Origin: Pseudonocardia autotrophica
Lineage (GTDB): Bacteria; Actinomycetota; Actinomycetes; Mycobacteriales; Pseudonocardiaceae
Direction of reading: 5' to 3'
Assembly (NCBI RefSeq): GCF_000717175.1
Contig: NZ_JNYD01000034.1
Location: 1-58,296, forward strand
DNA length: 58,296 bases
The notes under the pieces are model-generated. The model was not told the origin of the DNA, did no database searches, and worked only from the letters and a program-made list of their open reading frames with translations. A program made the translations under genes and the position numbers. Of the stretch, positions 33,896-42,919 are shown one piece after another. Numbering within the stretch: the first letter of the stretch is position 1; the number at the start of each line of letters is the position of its first letter.

Positions 33896-34486
33896 GTGCC
33901 GCGCCTCGCCGACCACGACGCCCGGCGGGCGGAGATCGTCGAGGCCCTCTGGCGGGTGCTCCGGCGCGACGGCCTCACCGGGGTGTCCGTGCGGACGGTC
34001 GCCGCCGAGGCAGGCCTGTCCCCCACCGCCCTGCGCTACTACTTCCCGTCGCAGGACGCCCTGCTGCAGACGGCGATGGTCGAGACGGTCACGAGCGGCG
34101 CCGCCCGGGTGGTGCCGCTGCTGGTGGAGGCGGTGGACCGCAAGGGCGTCGAGCGGATGCTGCTCGAGCTGCTGCCGGTCGACGAGCGGCAGCGCGCCGA
34201 CCCCGAGACCTATCTCGCCCTCGCGGCGCACGCCCGGTCGTCGCCGGCGCTGGCGGCGATCAGCGAGGAGACCGGCGTCGGGATCCGCCGGCTCGCCCGC
34301 CGGGCCGTCGGCGTCCTCGAGGCCAGCGGGGAGCTGCGGCCGGAGCTGGATCCCGAGGCCACGGCCTTCTGCCTCGACGCCCTGCTCCAGGGCCTGATCT
34401 TCCAGGGCAGCGCGCGGCCGCGGCTCACCTCGCCGGAGGCGATCCGGCGCACGCTGACCGCCTACCTGGACCAGATCTGCGGCTAG
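33896..34486 (+). CDS. TetR-family regulator
   Basis: A 196-aa TetR protein with [46 protein letters not shown] (about 15-60) and a BetI-like C-terminal domain ([31 protein letters not shown]). Divergent from the P450 pair, which it may regulate. GTG start is supported by the -10 spacing. Its TAG stop shares two bases with the stop of the convergent DUF1445 gene. Confidence 0.92.
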   Translation: MPRLADHDARRAEIVEALWRVLRRDGLTGVSVRTVAAEAGLSPTALRYYFPSQDALLQTAMVETVTSGAARVVPLLVEAVDRKGVERMLLELLPVDERQRADPETYLALAAHARSSPALAAISEETGVGIRRLARRAVGVLEASGELRPELDPEATAFCLDALLQGLIFQGSARPRLTSPEAIRRTLTAYLDQICG

Positions 34487-35280
34487 TTGGCGCCCACCAG
34501 CGGCTCGGGGCCCACGAGGTAGTCCGCGTCATGGGCGTCGGTGATCAACATGTGGCCGGGCGCGTGCGCGATCGCGAGCGAGGGCCGGGACTCGACGACG
34601 GCGGCCTGCGGCGTGACCCCGCACCCCCAGAACACCGGCACCTCGCCCTCCCGGACGGTCACGGCATCGCCGTAGTCCGGGGCGGCGAGGTCGGCGATGC
34701 CCAGCTCACCGGGGTCGCCGACGTGCACGGGCGCGCCGTGCACGGACGGGTAGCGGGCCGTGACGGCGATCGCCGTGTCCACCAGGTGCTCCGGGACCGG
34801 GCGCATGGAGACGACCATCGGGCCGCCGAGTGCCCCGGCGCCGCGGCACCGCCGGCTCGTCCGGTACATCGGGACGTTGCGGCCCTCCTCGACATGCCGC
34901 ACCGGGACGCCCGCGGCCAGCAGCGCCCGCTCGAAGGTGAAGCTGCAGCCGACGAGGAAGGCGACCAGGTCGTCGCGCCAGAACTCGCGGGCGTCGGGCG
35001 TCTCGGCGACCTGCACGCCGTCGTGGTAGATCCGGTAGAGCGGGATGTCGGTGCGGACGTCGCCGTCGAGGATCGGGCCGCCGAACTCGCCGGGCTCCAG
35101 GACGTCGAGCACCGGGCAGGGCTGCGGGTTGCGCTGCGCGAACAGGAGGAAGTCCCAGGCCAGGTCGCGGGGCAGGGCGATGAGGTTGGCCTGGGTGAAG
35201 CCGGCACACCAGCCGGCGGTCGGGGTCACGAGGCCGGCGCGGAAGCGCTCGCGGGCCTCGGCGGGGGTCAGGTTCTGCAC
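34483..35280 (-). CDS. DUF1445 putative hydro-lyase (YcsI-like)
   Basis: A 265-aa member of the YcsI/D-glutamate cyclase-like family: [28 protein letters not shown] and [13 protein letters not shown] are the conserved Cys-containing blocks. D-glutamate cyclase makes 5-oxo-D-proline from D-glutamate, which would supply the adjacent 5-oxoprolinase; bacterial members are annotated only as putative hydro-lyases. GTG at 35278-35280 has GGGAGA upstream. Last gene of the pxp cluster, separated from pxpC by repeat copy 4. Confidence 0.88.
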   Translation of the reverse strand: MQNLTPAEARERFRAGLVTPTAGWCAGFTQANLIALPRDLAWDFLLFAQRNPQPCPVLDVLEPGEFGGPILDGDVRTDIPLYRIYHDGVQVAETPDAREFWRDDLVAFLVGCSFTFERALLAAGVPVRHVEEGRNVPMYRTSRRCRGAGALGGPMVVSMRPVPEHLVDTAIAVTARYPSVHGAPVHVGDPGELGIADLAAPDYGDAVTVREGEVPVFWGCGVTPQAAVVESRPSLAIAHAPGHMLITDAHDADYLVGPEPLVGAN

Positions 35281-35302
35281 GTGTTCTCCCTGGTCAGCCC
35301 CT

Positions 35303-35342
35303 GTGAGTGGCGATAGTCGCTATAACGACTATCGCCACTCAC
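35303..35342. repeat. 40-bp stop-codon-linked palindrome, copy 4
   Basis: Arms GTGAGTGGCGATAGTCG (35303-35319) and 35326-35342 are perfect 17-bp inverted repeats around CTATAA. It lies within the leftward pxp operon, between pxpC and the DUF1445 gene. As in copy 1, the upstream gene ends CTG TGA with its TGA (35339-35341) as bases 2-4 of the element. If it terminates transcription, it would cut the DUF1445 gene off from pxpABC. Confidence 0.9.
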
Positions 35343-36184
35343 AGGGTGATGCGGACGGGTTGGCCGGGGCGGACCTGGGCGGCGCGGTCGACGTCGGCGT
35401 CGCGCAGGACCGCGATCACGGGGTAGCCCCCGGTCACGGGGTGGTCGGCGAGGAAGACGACGGGTTCGCCGCCCGGGGGCAGCTGGATCGCCCCGCGGGT
35501 GAGGCCCTCGCTGGGCAGCGAGCCGGCGCCCTCGGCGACCTCCAGTGCCGCACCCTCGAGCCGCATCCCGACGCGGTCGGTGCGGCCGGAGGCGACCCAC
35601 CGCGCGGTGGCCAGCGCCCGGGGGTCGACGGCGTGCTCGGCGTGCGGCCCGGAGATCGCGCGCAGCGTGACGAGCCCCGTGGGGAGCGTCGCGACGGGCG
35701 CGAAGTCGATCGGCGGGAACTCCTCCGGCTCCGGACCGACCGGCAGCTCCGCGCCCTTCTCCAGCGGCTCGGGCCCGATACCGGACAGGACGTCCGTGCT
35801 ACGCGAGCCCAGCACCGGCGGCACCGTGATCCCGCCGCGCACGCACAGGTAGGTGCGCAGGCCGGTGGGCGGCGGGCCGAGCCGCAGCTCCTGCCCCCGC
35901 CGGAGCCGGACGTGCGCGTGGTGGCCGACCGGACGGCCGTCGACGGTCGCCGGGGCGGGCGCCCCGGTCAGCGCGACCAGCAGGTCCCTCCCGACCCGGG
36001 CGGCGAACCCGCCGAGGAGGATCTCGACGCCGGCGGCACCCTCGTCGTTGCCCAGCAGGCGGTTGCCGAGCCGCAACGCGGCCCGGTCGGCGGCCCCGGA
36101 GCGCCCGACGCCGATCGCCGCCAGCCCGGGCCGCCCCAGGTCCTGGACCAGGGCCTGCGGACCCGCGTCGAGGACCTCGATCAC
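35339..36184 (-). CDS. pxpC: 5-oxoprolinase subunit C (KipA)
   Basis: A 281-aa biotin-carboxylase-like/AHS2 domain protein. [34 protein letters not shown] is the family N terminus, followed by [12 protein letters not shown], and [23 protein letters not shown] near the end. With PxpA and PxpB it forms the ATP-dependent enzyme opening 5-oxo-L-proline to glutamate. GTG start overlaps the pxpB stop (GTGA). Its own stop lies in repeat copy 4. Confidence 0.95.
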   Translation of the reverse strand: MIEVLDAGPQALVQDLGRPGLAAIGVGRSGAADRAALRLGNRLLGNDEGAAGVEILLGGFAARVGRDLLVALTGAPAPATVDGRPVGHHAHVRLRRGQELRLGPPPTGLRTYLCVRGGITVPPVLGSRSTDVLSGIGPEPLEKGAELPVGPEPEEFPPIDFAPVATLPTGLVTLRAISGPHAEHAVDPRALATARWVASGRTDRVGMRLEGAALEVAEGAGSLPSEGLTRGAIQLPPGGEPVVFLADHPVTGGYPVIAVLRDADVDRAAQVRPGQPVRITL

Positions 36185-36795
36185 GACGCCTCCACGAACC
36201 GGACCTCGGCGCCCGGCTGCAGCAGCGCGGGCGGGTCGCGGTCGAGGTCCCAGAGCTGCGCGTCCGTGCGGCCGATCAGCTGCCACCCGCCGGGCGACGA
36301 CCGCGGGTAGACCCCGCTGAACTCACCGGCCAGCCCCACGGACCCGGCCGGGACCTTGGTGCGGGCCTCCTCGCGGCGCGACACCTGCAGCCGCGGGTCG
36401 CCGCCGGAGAGGTAGGCGAAGCCGGGCGCGAACCCGCCGAAGGCCACCCGCCACGGCGTGCCGGTGTGCGCGGCGACGATCTCGGCATGGTCCAGGCCCG
36501 TCAGCCGCGCGACGCCGTCGAGGTCCGGGCCGTCGTAGACCACCGGGATCTCCACGGTACCGGCCGGGGCGCCCGCCTCGGTCGAGCGGATCTCCAGGGC
36601 GTCGACGGCCGCCCGCAGCCGCCCCAGGTCGGAGCCGGCTTCGGCGACGAGCAGCACGGCCCGGGCCGCGGGGACGACGTCGAGCACCCCGGGCAGCTCC
36701 GCCTCCCGGCAGGCGTCGGCGAGCGCCACGACCTGCGCGATCTCCCCCTCGGGTTCGAGGAGCAGCGCGGCGTCGCCGTAGGGCAGGACCCTCAC
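36181..36795 (-). CDS. pxpB: 5-oxoprolinase subunit B (KipI)
   Basis: A 204-aa AHS1-domain protein: [14 protein letters not shown] at the N terminus, [21 protein letters not shown], and [22 protein letters not shown] followed by [28 protein letters not shown]. In Bacillus the same protein (KipI) inhibits sporulation kinase KinA, with KipA antagonising it; the conserved metabolic role is 5-oxoproline hydrolysis. GTGA overlaps with both neighbours indicate strict co-translation. Confidence 0.95.
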   Translation of the reverse strand: MRVLPYGDAALLLEPEGEIAQVVALADACREAELPGVLDVVPAARAVLLVAEAGSDLGRLRAAVDALEIRSTEAGAPAGTVEIPVVYDGPDLDGVARLTGLDHAEIVAAHTGTPWRVAFGGFAPGFAYLSGGDPRLQVSRREEARTKVPAGSVGLAGEFSGVYPRSSPGGWQLIGRTDAQLWDLDRDPPALLQPGAEVRFVEAS

Positions 36796-37550
36796 ACGAA
36801 CCCCTTCAGCTCCACGCCGGCCTTCTGCAGCCCCACACGCACGGCGGCGGCCATGCCGACTGCGCCCGGGGAGTCTCCGTGCACGCAGGCCGACTCGGCG
36901 GACACCCGCACGTCCGAGCCGTCGACGGCCCGGACCACACCCTCCTCGAGCATCCGCAGCAGCCGTGCGGTGACCTCCTCCGGATCGTGCAGGACGGCGC
37001 CCTCCTCCCGCCGCGAGACCAGCGCGCCCTCCGGCGTGTAGCCGCGGTCGACGAAGAACTCGGGCACCCCGCGCAGGCCCGCCTCCTCGGCCGCGCGCAG
37101 CAGCTCCGAGCCGGGAAGGCCGAGGATCGGCAGCGAGGCGTCGTACTCGGCGACCGCGGTGACCACGGCCTTCGCCTGCTCCCGGTGGTGCACGGTCGCG
37201 TTGTAGAGCGCCCCGTGCGGCTTGACGTACCGCACGGTCGTCCCTGCCACCCGGCACATGGCCTCCAGGCCGCCGATCTGGAAGAGCACGTCGGCGGTGA
37301 GCTCGGCGGCCGGCAGGTCCATGAACCGGCGACCGAAGCCGGCCAGGTCGTTGTAGGCGACCTGGGCCCCCACGACGACGCCGTTCGCGGCGGCCCTCGC
37401 CACCGTCCGCCGCAGTGTCGCCGGGTCCCCGGCGTGGAAGCCGCAGGCGACGTTCGCACTGGTCACCACGTCCAGCATGGCCTCGTCGTCGCCGAGCTCC
37501 CAGCGGCCGAAGGACTCGCCGAGGTCGGAGTTGAGGTCGAAGGCGGTCAC
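36792..37550 (-). CDS. pxpA: 5-oxoprolinase subunit A (LamB/YcsF)
   Basis: A 252-aa LamB/YcsF protein. [22 protein letters not shown] at the start, [22 protein letters not shown] and the C-terminal [13 protein letters not shown] blocks are all present. Catalytic partner of PxpBC. GTG 37548-37550 follows GGAGG and begins 25 bp after the transporter gene. Its TGA overlaps the pxpB GTG. Confidence 0.96.
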   Translation of the reverse strand: MTAFDLNSDLGESFGRWELGDDEAMLDVVTSANVACGFHAGDPATLRRTVARAAANGVVVGAQVAYNDLAGFGRRFMDLPAAELTADVLFQIGGLEAMCRVAGTTVRYVKPHGALYNATVHHREQAKAVVTAVAEYDASLPILGLPGSELLRAAEEAGLRGVPEFFVDRGYTPEGALVSRREEGAVLHDPEEVTARLLRMLEEGVVRAVDGSDVRVSAESACVHGDSPGAVGMAAAVRVGLQKAGVELKGFV

Positions 37551-37575
37551 GACGGCACCTCCGGGTCGAGAAGGA

Positions 37576-38904
37576 TCACGAGAACAGGCTGCCCACCGCG
37601 GCCAGCGAGGACCAGCCGAGGTAGAGCGCGATCAGCCAGGCGAGGACGCCCACGCCGAGCAGCCAGCGCGGGTAGCGGTAGCCGCCCAACAGGTCGCGGC
37701 GCCGCCAGGCCACCCAGAGGATCACGGTGAACCCGATGGGCAGGATCAGGCCGTTGAAGGCGCCCGCGAACACCAGCAGCGTGACGGGCGCGGTGCCGAT
37801 CAGCAGGTACGCCAGCGCGCTCAGGGCGATGAAGCCGACGGTCAGCAGGTTCCGCGTGCGCGGCGAGGTCCGCTCGGTGGTCAGGAAGGAGACGGACGTG
37901 TAGGCCGCGCCGATCACCGAGGTGATCGCGGCCGCCCAGAGGATCACGCCGAACAGGCGCAGCCCGACCTGGCCGGCCGCGGCCTGGAAGGCGCTCGCCG
38001 CCGGGTTGTCCTTCGCCAGCGCGACGCCGCCCACGACCACGCCGAGGACCGCCAGGAACAGCACCACCCGCATGACGCCGGTGACGATGATGCCCAGCAC
38101 GGAGCTGCGGGTGATCGGCCCGACGTTCTCGGGCCCGGTCACGCCGGAGTCGAGCATCCGGTGTGCGCCGGCGTAAGTGATGTACCCGCCGACCGTGCCG
38201 CCGATCAGGGTGGTGATGGCCAGGAAGTTGACCGTGTCCGGCAGCACGAAGCTGCGCAGCGCCTCGCCGAGCGGGGGCTGCGAGACGATCGCGACGTACG
38301 TCGTCATGCCGATCATCAGGACGCCCAGCGCCACCACGATCCGGTCCAGCGCGACCCCGGCCCGCTTGCTCAGGAAGATCGCGATCGCGATCACTGCCGA
38401 GATCGCGCCGCCGATCTTCGAGTCGACTCCCAGCATCGCGTTGAGGCCGAGGCCGGTGCCGCCGACGTTGCCGATGTTGAAGACGAACCCGCCGATCAGC
38501 ACCAGCGCGGCGAGCACCCAGCCGACGCCCGGGGCCACCCGGTTGCCCAGGTCCTGGGCGCGGCGGCCGGAGACGCCGACGACCCGCCAGACGTTCAGCT
38601 GCACGGCGACGTCGATCAGGATCGACACCAGGATCGCGAACGCGAAGGCCGCGCCGAGCTGGACGGTGAAGGTCGTGGTCTGGGTGATGAACCCGGGACC
38701 GATGGCGCTGGTCGCCATCAGGAACATCGCGCCGAGCAGCGCGCCGCGGCCGCCCTTCGCGACGGCGGTGGTCGGGCGCGTGGCCGCGCGGCCCCGCTCG
38801 TCGCCCTCCCGTCTGCCGGTGCCGCCGCCGGGGCCCTCCGGGCCCGCGTCCCGCGCCCGCACCGCCGGGTCGCCGTCCTGTGCCTTGCCGCCGTTCGCGC
38901 TCAC
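37576..38904 (-). CDS. NRAMP-family transporter (YcsG-like)
   Basis: A 442-aa polytopic protein of the NRAMP superfamily. After about 50 hydrophilic Gly/Arg-rich residues come about 11 membrane helices. [12 protein letters not shown] in TM1 occupies the place of the metal-binding DPGN motif of true Mn/Fe NRAMPs. That motif is absent, so metal transport is doubtful and uptake of 5-oxoproline or a related acid is a reasonable guess given the operon. YcsG holds the same genomic position in Bacillus. GTG 38902-38904 has GGAGGG 4 nt upstream. Confidence 0.85.
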   Translation of the reverse strand: MSANGGKAQDGDPAVRARDAGPEGPGGGTGRREGDERGRAATRPTTAVAKGGRGALLGAMFLMATSAIGPGFITQTTTFTVQLGAAFAFAILVSILIDVAVQLNVWRVVGVSGRRAQDLGNRVAPGVGWVLAALVLIGGFVFNIGNVGGTGLGLNAMLGVDSKIGGAISAVIAIAIFLSKRAGVALDRIVVALGVLMIGMTTYVAIVSQPPLGEALRSFVLPDTVNFLAITTLIGGTVGGYITYAGAHRMLDSGVTGPENVGPITRSSVLGIIVTGVMRVVLFLAVLGVVVGGVALAKDNPAASAFQAAAGQVGLRLFGVILWAAAITSVIGAAYTSVSFLTTERTSPRTRNLLTVGFIALSALAYLLIGTAPVTLLVFAGAFNGLILPIGFTVILWVAWRRRDLLGGYRYPRWLLGVGVLAWLIALYLGWSSLAAVGSLFS

Positions 38905-38963
38905 GTGCCCTCCCGCCGGACCATGACCGGGACCACACCCGGTCGTTCAGGTGGTGAGCGTAA

Positions 38964-38980
38964 GAATTGCTCAACAATTC
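38964..38980. promoter_or_regulatory. GntR/FCD operator for the 5-oxoprolinase operon
   Basis: GAATTG (38964-38969) and CAATTC (38975-38980) form a perfect inverted repeat around CTCAA in an AT-rich patch that contrasts with its surroundings. The TTG...CAA core suits FCD-type GntR proteins. It lies 60 bp upstream of the transporter start and 52 bp upstream of the regulator start. Confidence 0.65.
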
Positions 38981-39019
38981 AGCAAGAGGAAGCCTGGATG
39001 CGGAAACACGATGGTCACG

Positions 39020-39025
39020 TAGGCT
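39020..39025 (+). promoter_or_regulatory. -10 element of leaderless gntR
   Basis: TAGGCT ends exactly 6 nt before the GTG at 39032. No ribosome-binding site is present. Identical to the -10 hexamer of the MOSC gene. Confidence 0.55.
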
Positions 39026-39031
39026 CTGCCC

Positions 39032-39736
39032 GTGACGATCGCGGATCCGGCCGGCGCCGCTCTCGCCTCGCTCACCGGGGCGCGGGCCCTCGTCGCCCGC
39101 ACCTCCACGGCCGAACGCGTGGCCGACGCCGTGCGGAACGAGGTGGTCGAGGGTCGCTTGCGCCCTGGCGGCCGACTACCCGAGCAGGCGCTGTCCCATG
39201 CGCTCGGGGTCTCCCGGAACACGGTGCGTGAGGCCCTGTCACAGCTGGTCGCGGAGCGGGTGCTGGTCCGCGAGCCGAACCGCGGCGTGTTCGTCGCCGT
39301 GCCCGACGCCGAGGCGGTCCGCGACGTCTACCGCGCCCGGCTGCTCATCGAGCCGGCCGCAGTCCGGGAGGGCGAGCGCGCGGACGACCCGGAGGCCGTC
39401 GGACGGCTGCGGGCGGCCGTGCGGGAGGGCCGCGAGGCCGCCGCGCGGGACGACTGGCCCGGGGTCGCCGGCGCCAACCAGCACTTCCACCGCGCGCTCG
39501 TCGGGCTGGCCGGCAGCGCACGGCTCGACCAGCAGATGGGCCTGCTGCTCGCCGAGATGCGGCTGGTCTTCCACCGGATGACCTCGGTGCGGGAGTTCCA
39601 CGAGCCCTACCTCGACGGCAACGACGCCATCACCCGGCTCGTCGAGTCCGGCGAGCGCGAGCGGGCGGCGGCCGAGGTCGCGAGCTACCTGCGCACCGCC
39701 GAGGCGCAGATCCTGGCGGCGTTCGCGAACCTGTGA
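39032..39736 (+). CDS. GntR-family regulator with FCD domain
   Basis: A 234-aa FadR-subfamily repressor. Winged helix about 28-95: VADAVRNEVVEGRLRPGGRLPEQALSHALGVSRNTVREALSQL. FCD all-helical ligand domain about 100-230, with RLLIEPAAV, NQHFHRALVGLAG and the metal-binding His positions of the class. Divergent from the 5-oxoprolinase operon, replacing the IclR-type KipR found in Bacillus; likely senses 5-oxoproline or a related acid. Confidence 0.9.
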   Translation: MTIADPAGAALASLTGARALVARTSTAERVADAVRNEVVEGRLRPGGRLPEQALSHALGVSRNTVREALSQLVAERVLVREPNRGVFVAVPDAEAVRDVYRARLLIEPAAVREGERADDPEAVGRLRAAVREGREAAARDDWPGVAGANQHFHRALVGLAGSARLDQQMGLLLAEMRLVFHRMTSVREFHEPYLDGNDAITRLVESGERERAAAEVASYLRTAEAQILAAFANL

Positions 39737-39749
39737 CGGCTCACATTCC

Positions 39750-39763
39750 GTGGAGCGCTCCAC
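39750..39763. promoter_or_regulatory. LacI-type palindromic operator
   Basis: GTGGAGCGCTCCAC is a perfect 14-bp palindrome with the GGAGCGCTCC core of actinobacterial LacI-family operators (CebR/CelR type TGGGAGCGCTCCCA). With no loop bases it makes more sense as a DNA site than as a hairpin. It lies 40 bp before the small ORF/TauE unit. No LacI gene is in the window. Confidence 0.55.
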
Positions 39764-39803
39764 CGCGCCTGCCGCAGGATGGAGTCCCACGGAAGGGGAC
39801 CGG

Positions 39804-39899
39804 ATGACGCACGTGCTCTCGATGGGCCGGATGAAGCCCTCGCCGGCGGAGACCCTCCGCTTCCTGGCCGACGGCACGCTGGTCACCCCCGTCCCGTGA
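39804..39899 (+). CDS. 31-aa leader-like ORF coupled to TauE
   Basis: ATG 39804 with GGAAGGGG upstream opens a 31-codon frame (starts MTHVLSMGRMKPSPAETLRF) whose TGA overlaps the GTG of the TauE gene (GTGA at 39896-39899). Good ribosome-binding site, single clean frame and stop-start overlap suggest it is translated and couples translation of the permease. I do not recognise the peptide; it could be a true small protein, a leader peptide, or the remnant of a larger gene. Confidence 0.45.
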   Translation: MTHVLSMGRMKPSPAETLRFLADGTLVTPVP

Positions 39900-40669
39900 G
39901 CGTCTGGCAGCTGGCCTTCCTCTTCGTGGCCGGGATCGGCGGCGGCCTCACCGGCTCCGTGGCCGGGCTGGCCTCGCTGGTCTCGTACCCCGCGCTGCTC
40001 GCGGTCGGGCTGCCGCCGGTGATCGCCAACGTCACCAACACGGTCGCGATGCTCGGGACGACCGTGGGCTCGGTCGCCGGGTCCCGCCCCGAGCTCGTCG
40101 GGCAGGGCCGGACCCTGCTGCGGCTCTGCCTGCTCACCGGCGTCGGCGGGGCCGCAGGCGGCGCGTTGCTGCTGGTCACGCCGTCGGAAACGTTCGAGGT
40201 GATCGTGCCGTGGCTGATCGCGCTGGCCTCGGTGCTGCTGGTGGCGGCGCCGCGGCTGCGGCGGTGGGCCGAGCGCCGCGCCGAGTCGTCGGGCACGATC
40301 CGGGGCGCCACCCCGCTCGGCCCGCTCACCCTCGCCGCCGCGTTCGGTGTCGCGCTCTACGGCGGCTACTTCGGGGCCGCGGCGGGCGTGATGATGCTGG
40401 CCCTGCTGTCGGTGGCGTGGTCGCAGAGCCTCGCCCGCTCCAACGCCGCGAAGAACCTCGCGACCGGCGCGGCGAACCTGGTCGCGGCGGTGGTGTTCGC
40501 GATCGTCGCGCCCGTGAACTGGGCCGCGGTCGGGGTACTGGCCGCCGGGCTGCTCCTCGGAGCGCGGATCGGGCCGGCGATCGTCCGGCGGGTGCCGGCC
40601 ACGCCGCTGCGGATCGCCATCGGGCTCGCCGGCCTCGGCCTGGCCGCGAGCCTGTGGATCCAGGCGTGA
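39896..40669 (+). CDS. TauE/SafE-family anion permease
   Basis: A 257-aa eight-helix membrane protein. Two pseudo-repeats: GGGLTGSVAGLASLVSYPALLAVGLPP in the first half and YGGYFGAAAGVMMLALLSV in the second, the paired G-rich motifs of TauE/SafE (DUF81). Exports sulfite, sulfoacetate or organosulfonates in characterised members. GTG overlaps the preceding 31-codon ORF. Confidence 0.9.
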   Translation: MSVWQLAFLFVAGIGGGLTGSVAGLASLVSYPALLAVGLPPVIANVTNTVAMLGTTVGSVAGSRPELVGQGRTLLRLCLLTGVGGAAGGALLLVTPSETFEVIVPWLIALASVLLVAAPRLRRWAERRAESSGTIRGATPLGPLTLAAAFGVALYGGYFGAAAGVMMLALLSVAWSQSLARSNAAKNLATGAANLVAAVVFAIVAPVNWAAVGVLAAGLLLGARIGPAIVRRVPATPLRIAIGLAGLGLAASLWIQA

Positions 40670-40706
40670 GCGATGACTTCGGCCGCGCGGGCCGGTCCTC
40701 CCTGGC

Positions 40707-41069
40707 ATGACGACGATCCAGCCGATCCTCGTGACGGCCGACCTGCCCGGGATGCTCGCCTTCTACCGCGGCCTGCTCGACGCCGAGGAGACCGTGCGCC
40801 AGCCGCCCGAGGGCGAGCCGTTCTACGTCGGGCTGCGAGCGGGCGCGGCCGAGTTCGGCCTGATCGACGACGAGAAGGCGCCCGCCGGGCCGGGCCGCGT
40901 CCTGCTCAGCATCGACGTCGACGACGTGCGGGCGCGCCTCGAGCGCGTCGAGCCGCTCGGCGGCACCGTCCTCGGCCCGCCCAACGACATGCCCTGGGGC
41001 CAGCGGGTGGCGCACATCCAGGACCCCGACGGCAACGCGGTCAACCTGACCCAGCCGGTCCCGGCCTAA
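40707..41069 (+). CDS. VOC/glyoxalase superfamily protein
   Basis: A 120-aa single-module vicinal-oxygen-chelate protein (paired beta-alpha-beta-beta-beta). PILVTADLPGMLAFYRGLLDAEE starts the fold and HIQDPDGNAVNLTQP gives the C-terminal DPDGN signature. Could be a bleomycin-resistance-like binder, a lyase or a dioxygenase-related protein. ATG 40707 has only a weak upstream CCTCC-like region, so the start rests on homology. Confidence 0.85.
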   Translation: MTTIQPILVTADLPGMLAFYRGLLDAEETVRQPPEGEPFYVGLRAGAAEFGLIDDEKAPAGPGRVLLSIDVDDVRARLERVEPLGGTVLGPPNDMPWGQRVAHIQDPDGNAVNLTQPVPA

Positions 41070-41122
41070 CGGTTGCCGAGATCGGGTCGAGCCTCCCCGC
41101 ACACCGACGCGAGGAGGCCGCC

Positions 41123-41542
41123 GTGCGACGCCTGACCCTGCTGCTGACGTTCGAGCCCCAGTCCACGCCCCCGGAGGGCGAGCCGCCCGTCCTCGCGGTG
41201 AAGTCCGGCAGCGGCCGCGTCACGGTGCTCGACGGCGACCCGGGCGACGCCCCGGACCTCGCGAGCTACGAGAGCCGCGTGCAGCTCACGGGGCAGACCA
41301 CGTTCGACGAGGTGGGGACCATGAACCTCGGCGACGGCACGCTGGACCTCACGACCATCGGGCAGGGGTCGATGGAGCCCTCGGCCGAGGGCGAGCCGGT
41401 CATGCAGGGCACGATCGCGTGGCGGGTCGCCGGCCGCGGCCGCTACGCCGGTGCGACCGGCACGATCGTCTCGAGCTTCGTCGCCGACCTGTCGACCGGC
41501 GCGGCCGTCGAGCGGCAGGTCGTGCGGCTCTTCCTGCCCTGA
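41123..41542 (+). CDS. Small beta-barrel protein, allene oxide cyclase/dirigent-like
   Basis: A 139-aa protein rich in beta strands with no signal peptide. The segment GRGRYAGATGTIVSSFV matches the GxGxYxGATGxI pattern shared by dirigent and allene oxide cyclase-like barrels, so that fold is inferred; the family is otherwise not recognised. GTG 41123 has GAGGAGG upstream. Stop lies 3 bp from the convergent EamA gene. Confidence 0.65.
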   Translation: MRRLTLLLTFEPQSTPPEGEPPVLAVKSGSGRVTVLDGDPGDAPDLASYESRVQLTGQTTFDEVGTMNLGDGTLDLTTIGQGSMEPSAEGEPVMQGTIAWRVAGRGRYAGATGTIVSSFVADLSTGAAVERQVVRLFLP

Positions 41543-41545
41543 GGA

Positions 41546-42403
41546 TCAGGAGAGCGCGATCAGGACGGCGGCGGCGAGCGCCACGACCAGGCCGAGCACC
41601 TGCCCGCGGGACAGGCGCTCGCCGAGCACGGCGACACCGATCACCGCCGGGACGAGCGGGTAGAGCGAGGACAGCACCACCGCCACGGTCACGAACTCGC
41701 TCTGCGCCGCGCCCAGGTAGGCGCCCAGCGCCACGGCGGCGAGCACGCCGGCGCCGCCCGCCGCGACCGCCTCCCGGGCGCCGGCCCGGCGCTCGCCGTC
41801 CGTGCCGGCGGCGCGCATCAGCGTGCAGGCCAGTAACCCGACCGCGGCGAGCGCGGTGACCCGGCCGGCGAGGACGGGCCACAGCCCGGACGCGGGGCCG
41901 GCCCGGGCCAGCGCGAGGTACTGGATCGCGATCCCGACGCCGGACACCAGCCCGTCCGCCACCGCGCCCGGCGTCGCCCCGCCCCGTGCCGGGCCGCCCG
42001 CGCGGGAGACGAGCCACAGCGCGGGCAGGGCCAGCCCTACCCCGAGCCAGGTCGGCCAGGTGGGCCGTTCGCCGAGCACCGTGGCCCCGACCAGGACGGG
42101 GAGGGCGACCCCGCCGACCGCGCTCACCGGAACCACGACCGACATCGCGCCCCGGCCCATGCCGCGGAAGAGGAACGCCATCGCGAGCCCGGTCCCGAGC
42201 CCGGACAGCCCGCCCCACAGGAGATCGGGGAGCGTCGGCGGCGCAGGCGTCAGGAGGGGTGCGGCGACCGCCACCGCGAGCAGCCCGCCGAGCTGGCCGA
42301 GGAAGGCCACGTGCACGGCCCGCATCCGGCGCGCGACGATGCCCCCGACGACGTCGGACAGCCCGTAGCTCAGCGCGGAGACCAGGGCGAGTGCGGCGCC
42401 CAC
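41546..42403 (-). CDS. EamA-family (DMT) transporter
   Basis: A 285-aa ten-helix drug/metabolite transporter with two EamA repeats: ALSYGLSDVVGGIVARRM near the N terminus and LSSLYPLVPAVIGVAVLGERLSRGQVLGLVV near the C terminus. Exports amino acids or drugs in known cases. GTG 42401-42403 starts 3 bp after the stop of the upstream MarR gene, so both are one transcript and the permease is probably the regulated efflux component. Confidence 0.9.
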   Translation of the reverse strand: MGAALALVSALSYGLSDVVGGIVARRMRAVHVAFLGQLGGLLAVAVAAPLLTPAPPTLPDLLWGGLSGLGTGLAMAFLFRGMGRGAMSVVVPVSAVGGVALPVLVGATVLGERPTWPTWLGVGLALPALWLVSRAGGPARGGATPGAVADGLVSGVGIAIQYLALARAGPASGLWPVLAGRVTALAAVGLLACTLMRAAGTDGERRAGAREAVAAGGAGVLAAVALGAYLGAAQSEFVTVAVVLSSLYPLVPAVIGVAVLGERLSRGQVLGLVVALAAAVLIALS

Positions 42404-42406
42404 CGG

Positions 42407-42919
42407 TCACCGCTCCCGCTCGGCCTGCCCGACGGGGCAGACCGCGCCGGCGGTGCAGCAGGCCCGGTCGCACAGCCGGCAGAGCACCTCCGCGCTGCCG
42501 ACCTCGGTGTGGAGCTGCGCGAGGAGCCCCTCGAGGAGGCGGGTCAGGACGCGGCGGTCGTCCTCGTCGAGCCCGGCCAGGACCTGCTCCGTGCCCGCCG
42601 CCCGGGAGGTGAGAACCTCCCGGACCGTCCGCTCCCCGGCCGGCGTGAGCGCGACCGGGACCGTCCGGCCCTCGCCGGGGCCGCGGAGAGCGAGGCCCGC
42701 CGCCTCCAGGGACATCACCATCCGCGCGGTCGCCGGCTGGGACAGCCCCACCCGCCGGCCGAGCTCGGTCACGCTGACCCCGGGCGCGTGGGCGAGGACC
42801 ACCAGCGCGGCGGCCCCGCTCACGCTCACCCCGGCCGCCTCCCGCACCCGGGCCAGCATCAGGTCGGACAGGGCGAGCGCGGCGGCGCCGAGCAGGTTGC
42901 CGAGGCGCGACTCATGCAT
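42407..42919 (-). CDS. MarR-family regulator with C-terminal Cys cluster
   Basis: A 170-aa MarR protein with winged helix VSVTELGRRVGLSQPATARMVMSLEAAGLALRG (about 48-80). The C terminus has Cys147, Cys150, Cys154, Cys155 and Cys161 (CRLCDRACC...CPV), an arrangement able to bind Zn or Fe-S or form redox disulfides. ATG 42917-42919 is preceded on the minus strand by TATGCA 6 nt upstream, consistent with a leaderless start. Overlapping palindromes suggest autoregulation. Co-transcribed with an EamA exporter. Confidence 0.9.
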   Translation of the reverse strand: MHESRLGNLLGAAALALSDLMLARVREAAGVSVSGAAALVVLAHAPGVSVTELGRRVGLSQPATARMVMSLEAAGLALRGPGEGRTVPVALTPAGERTVREVLTSRAAGTEQVLAGLDEDDRRVLTRLLEGLLAQLHTEVGSAEVLCRLCDRACCTAGAVCPVGQAERER

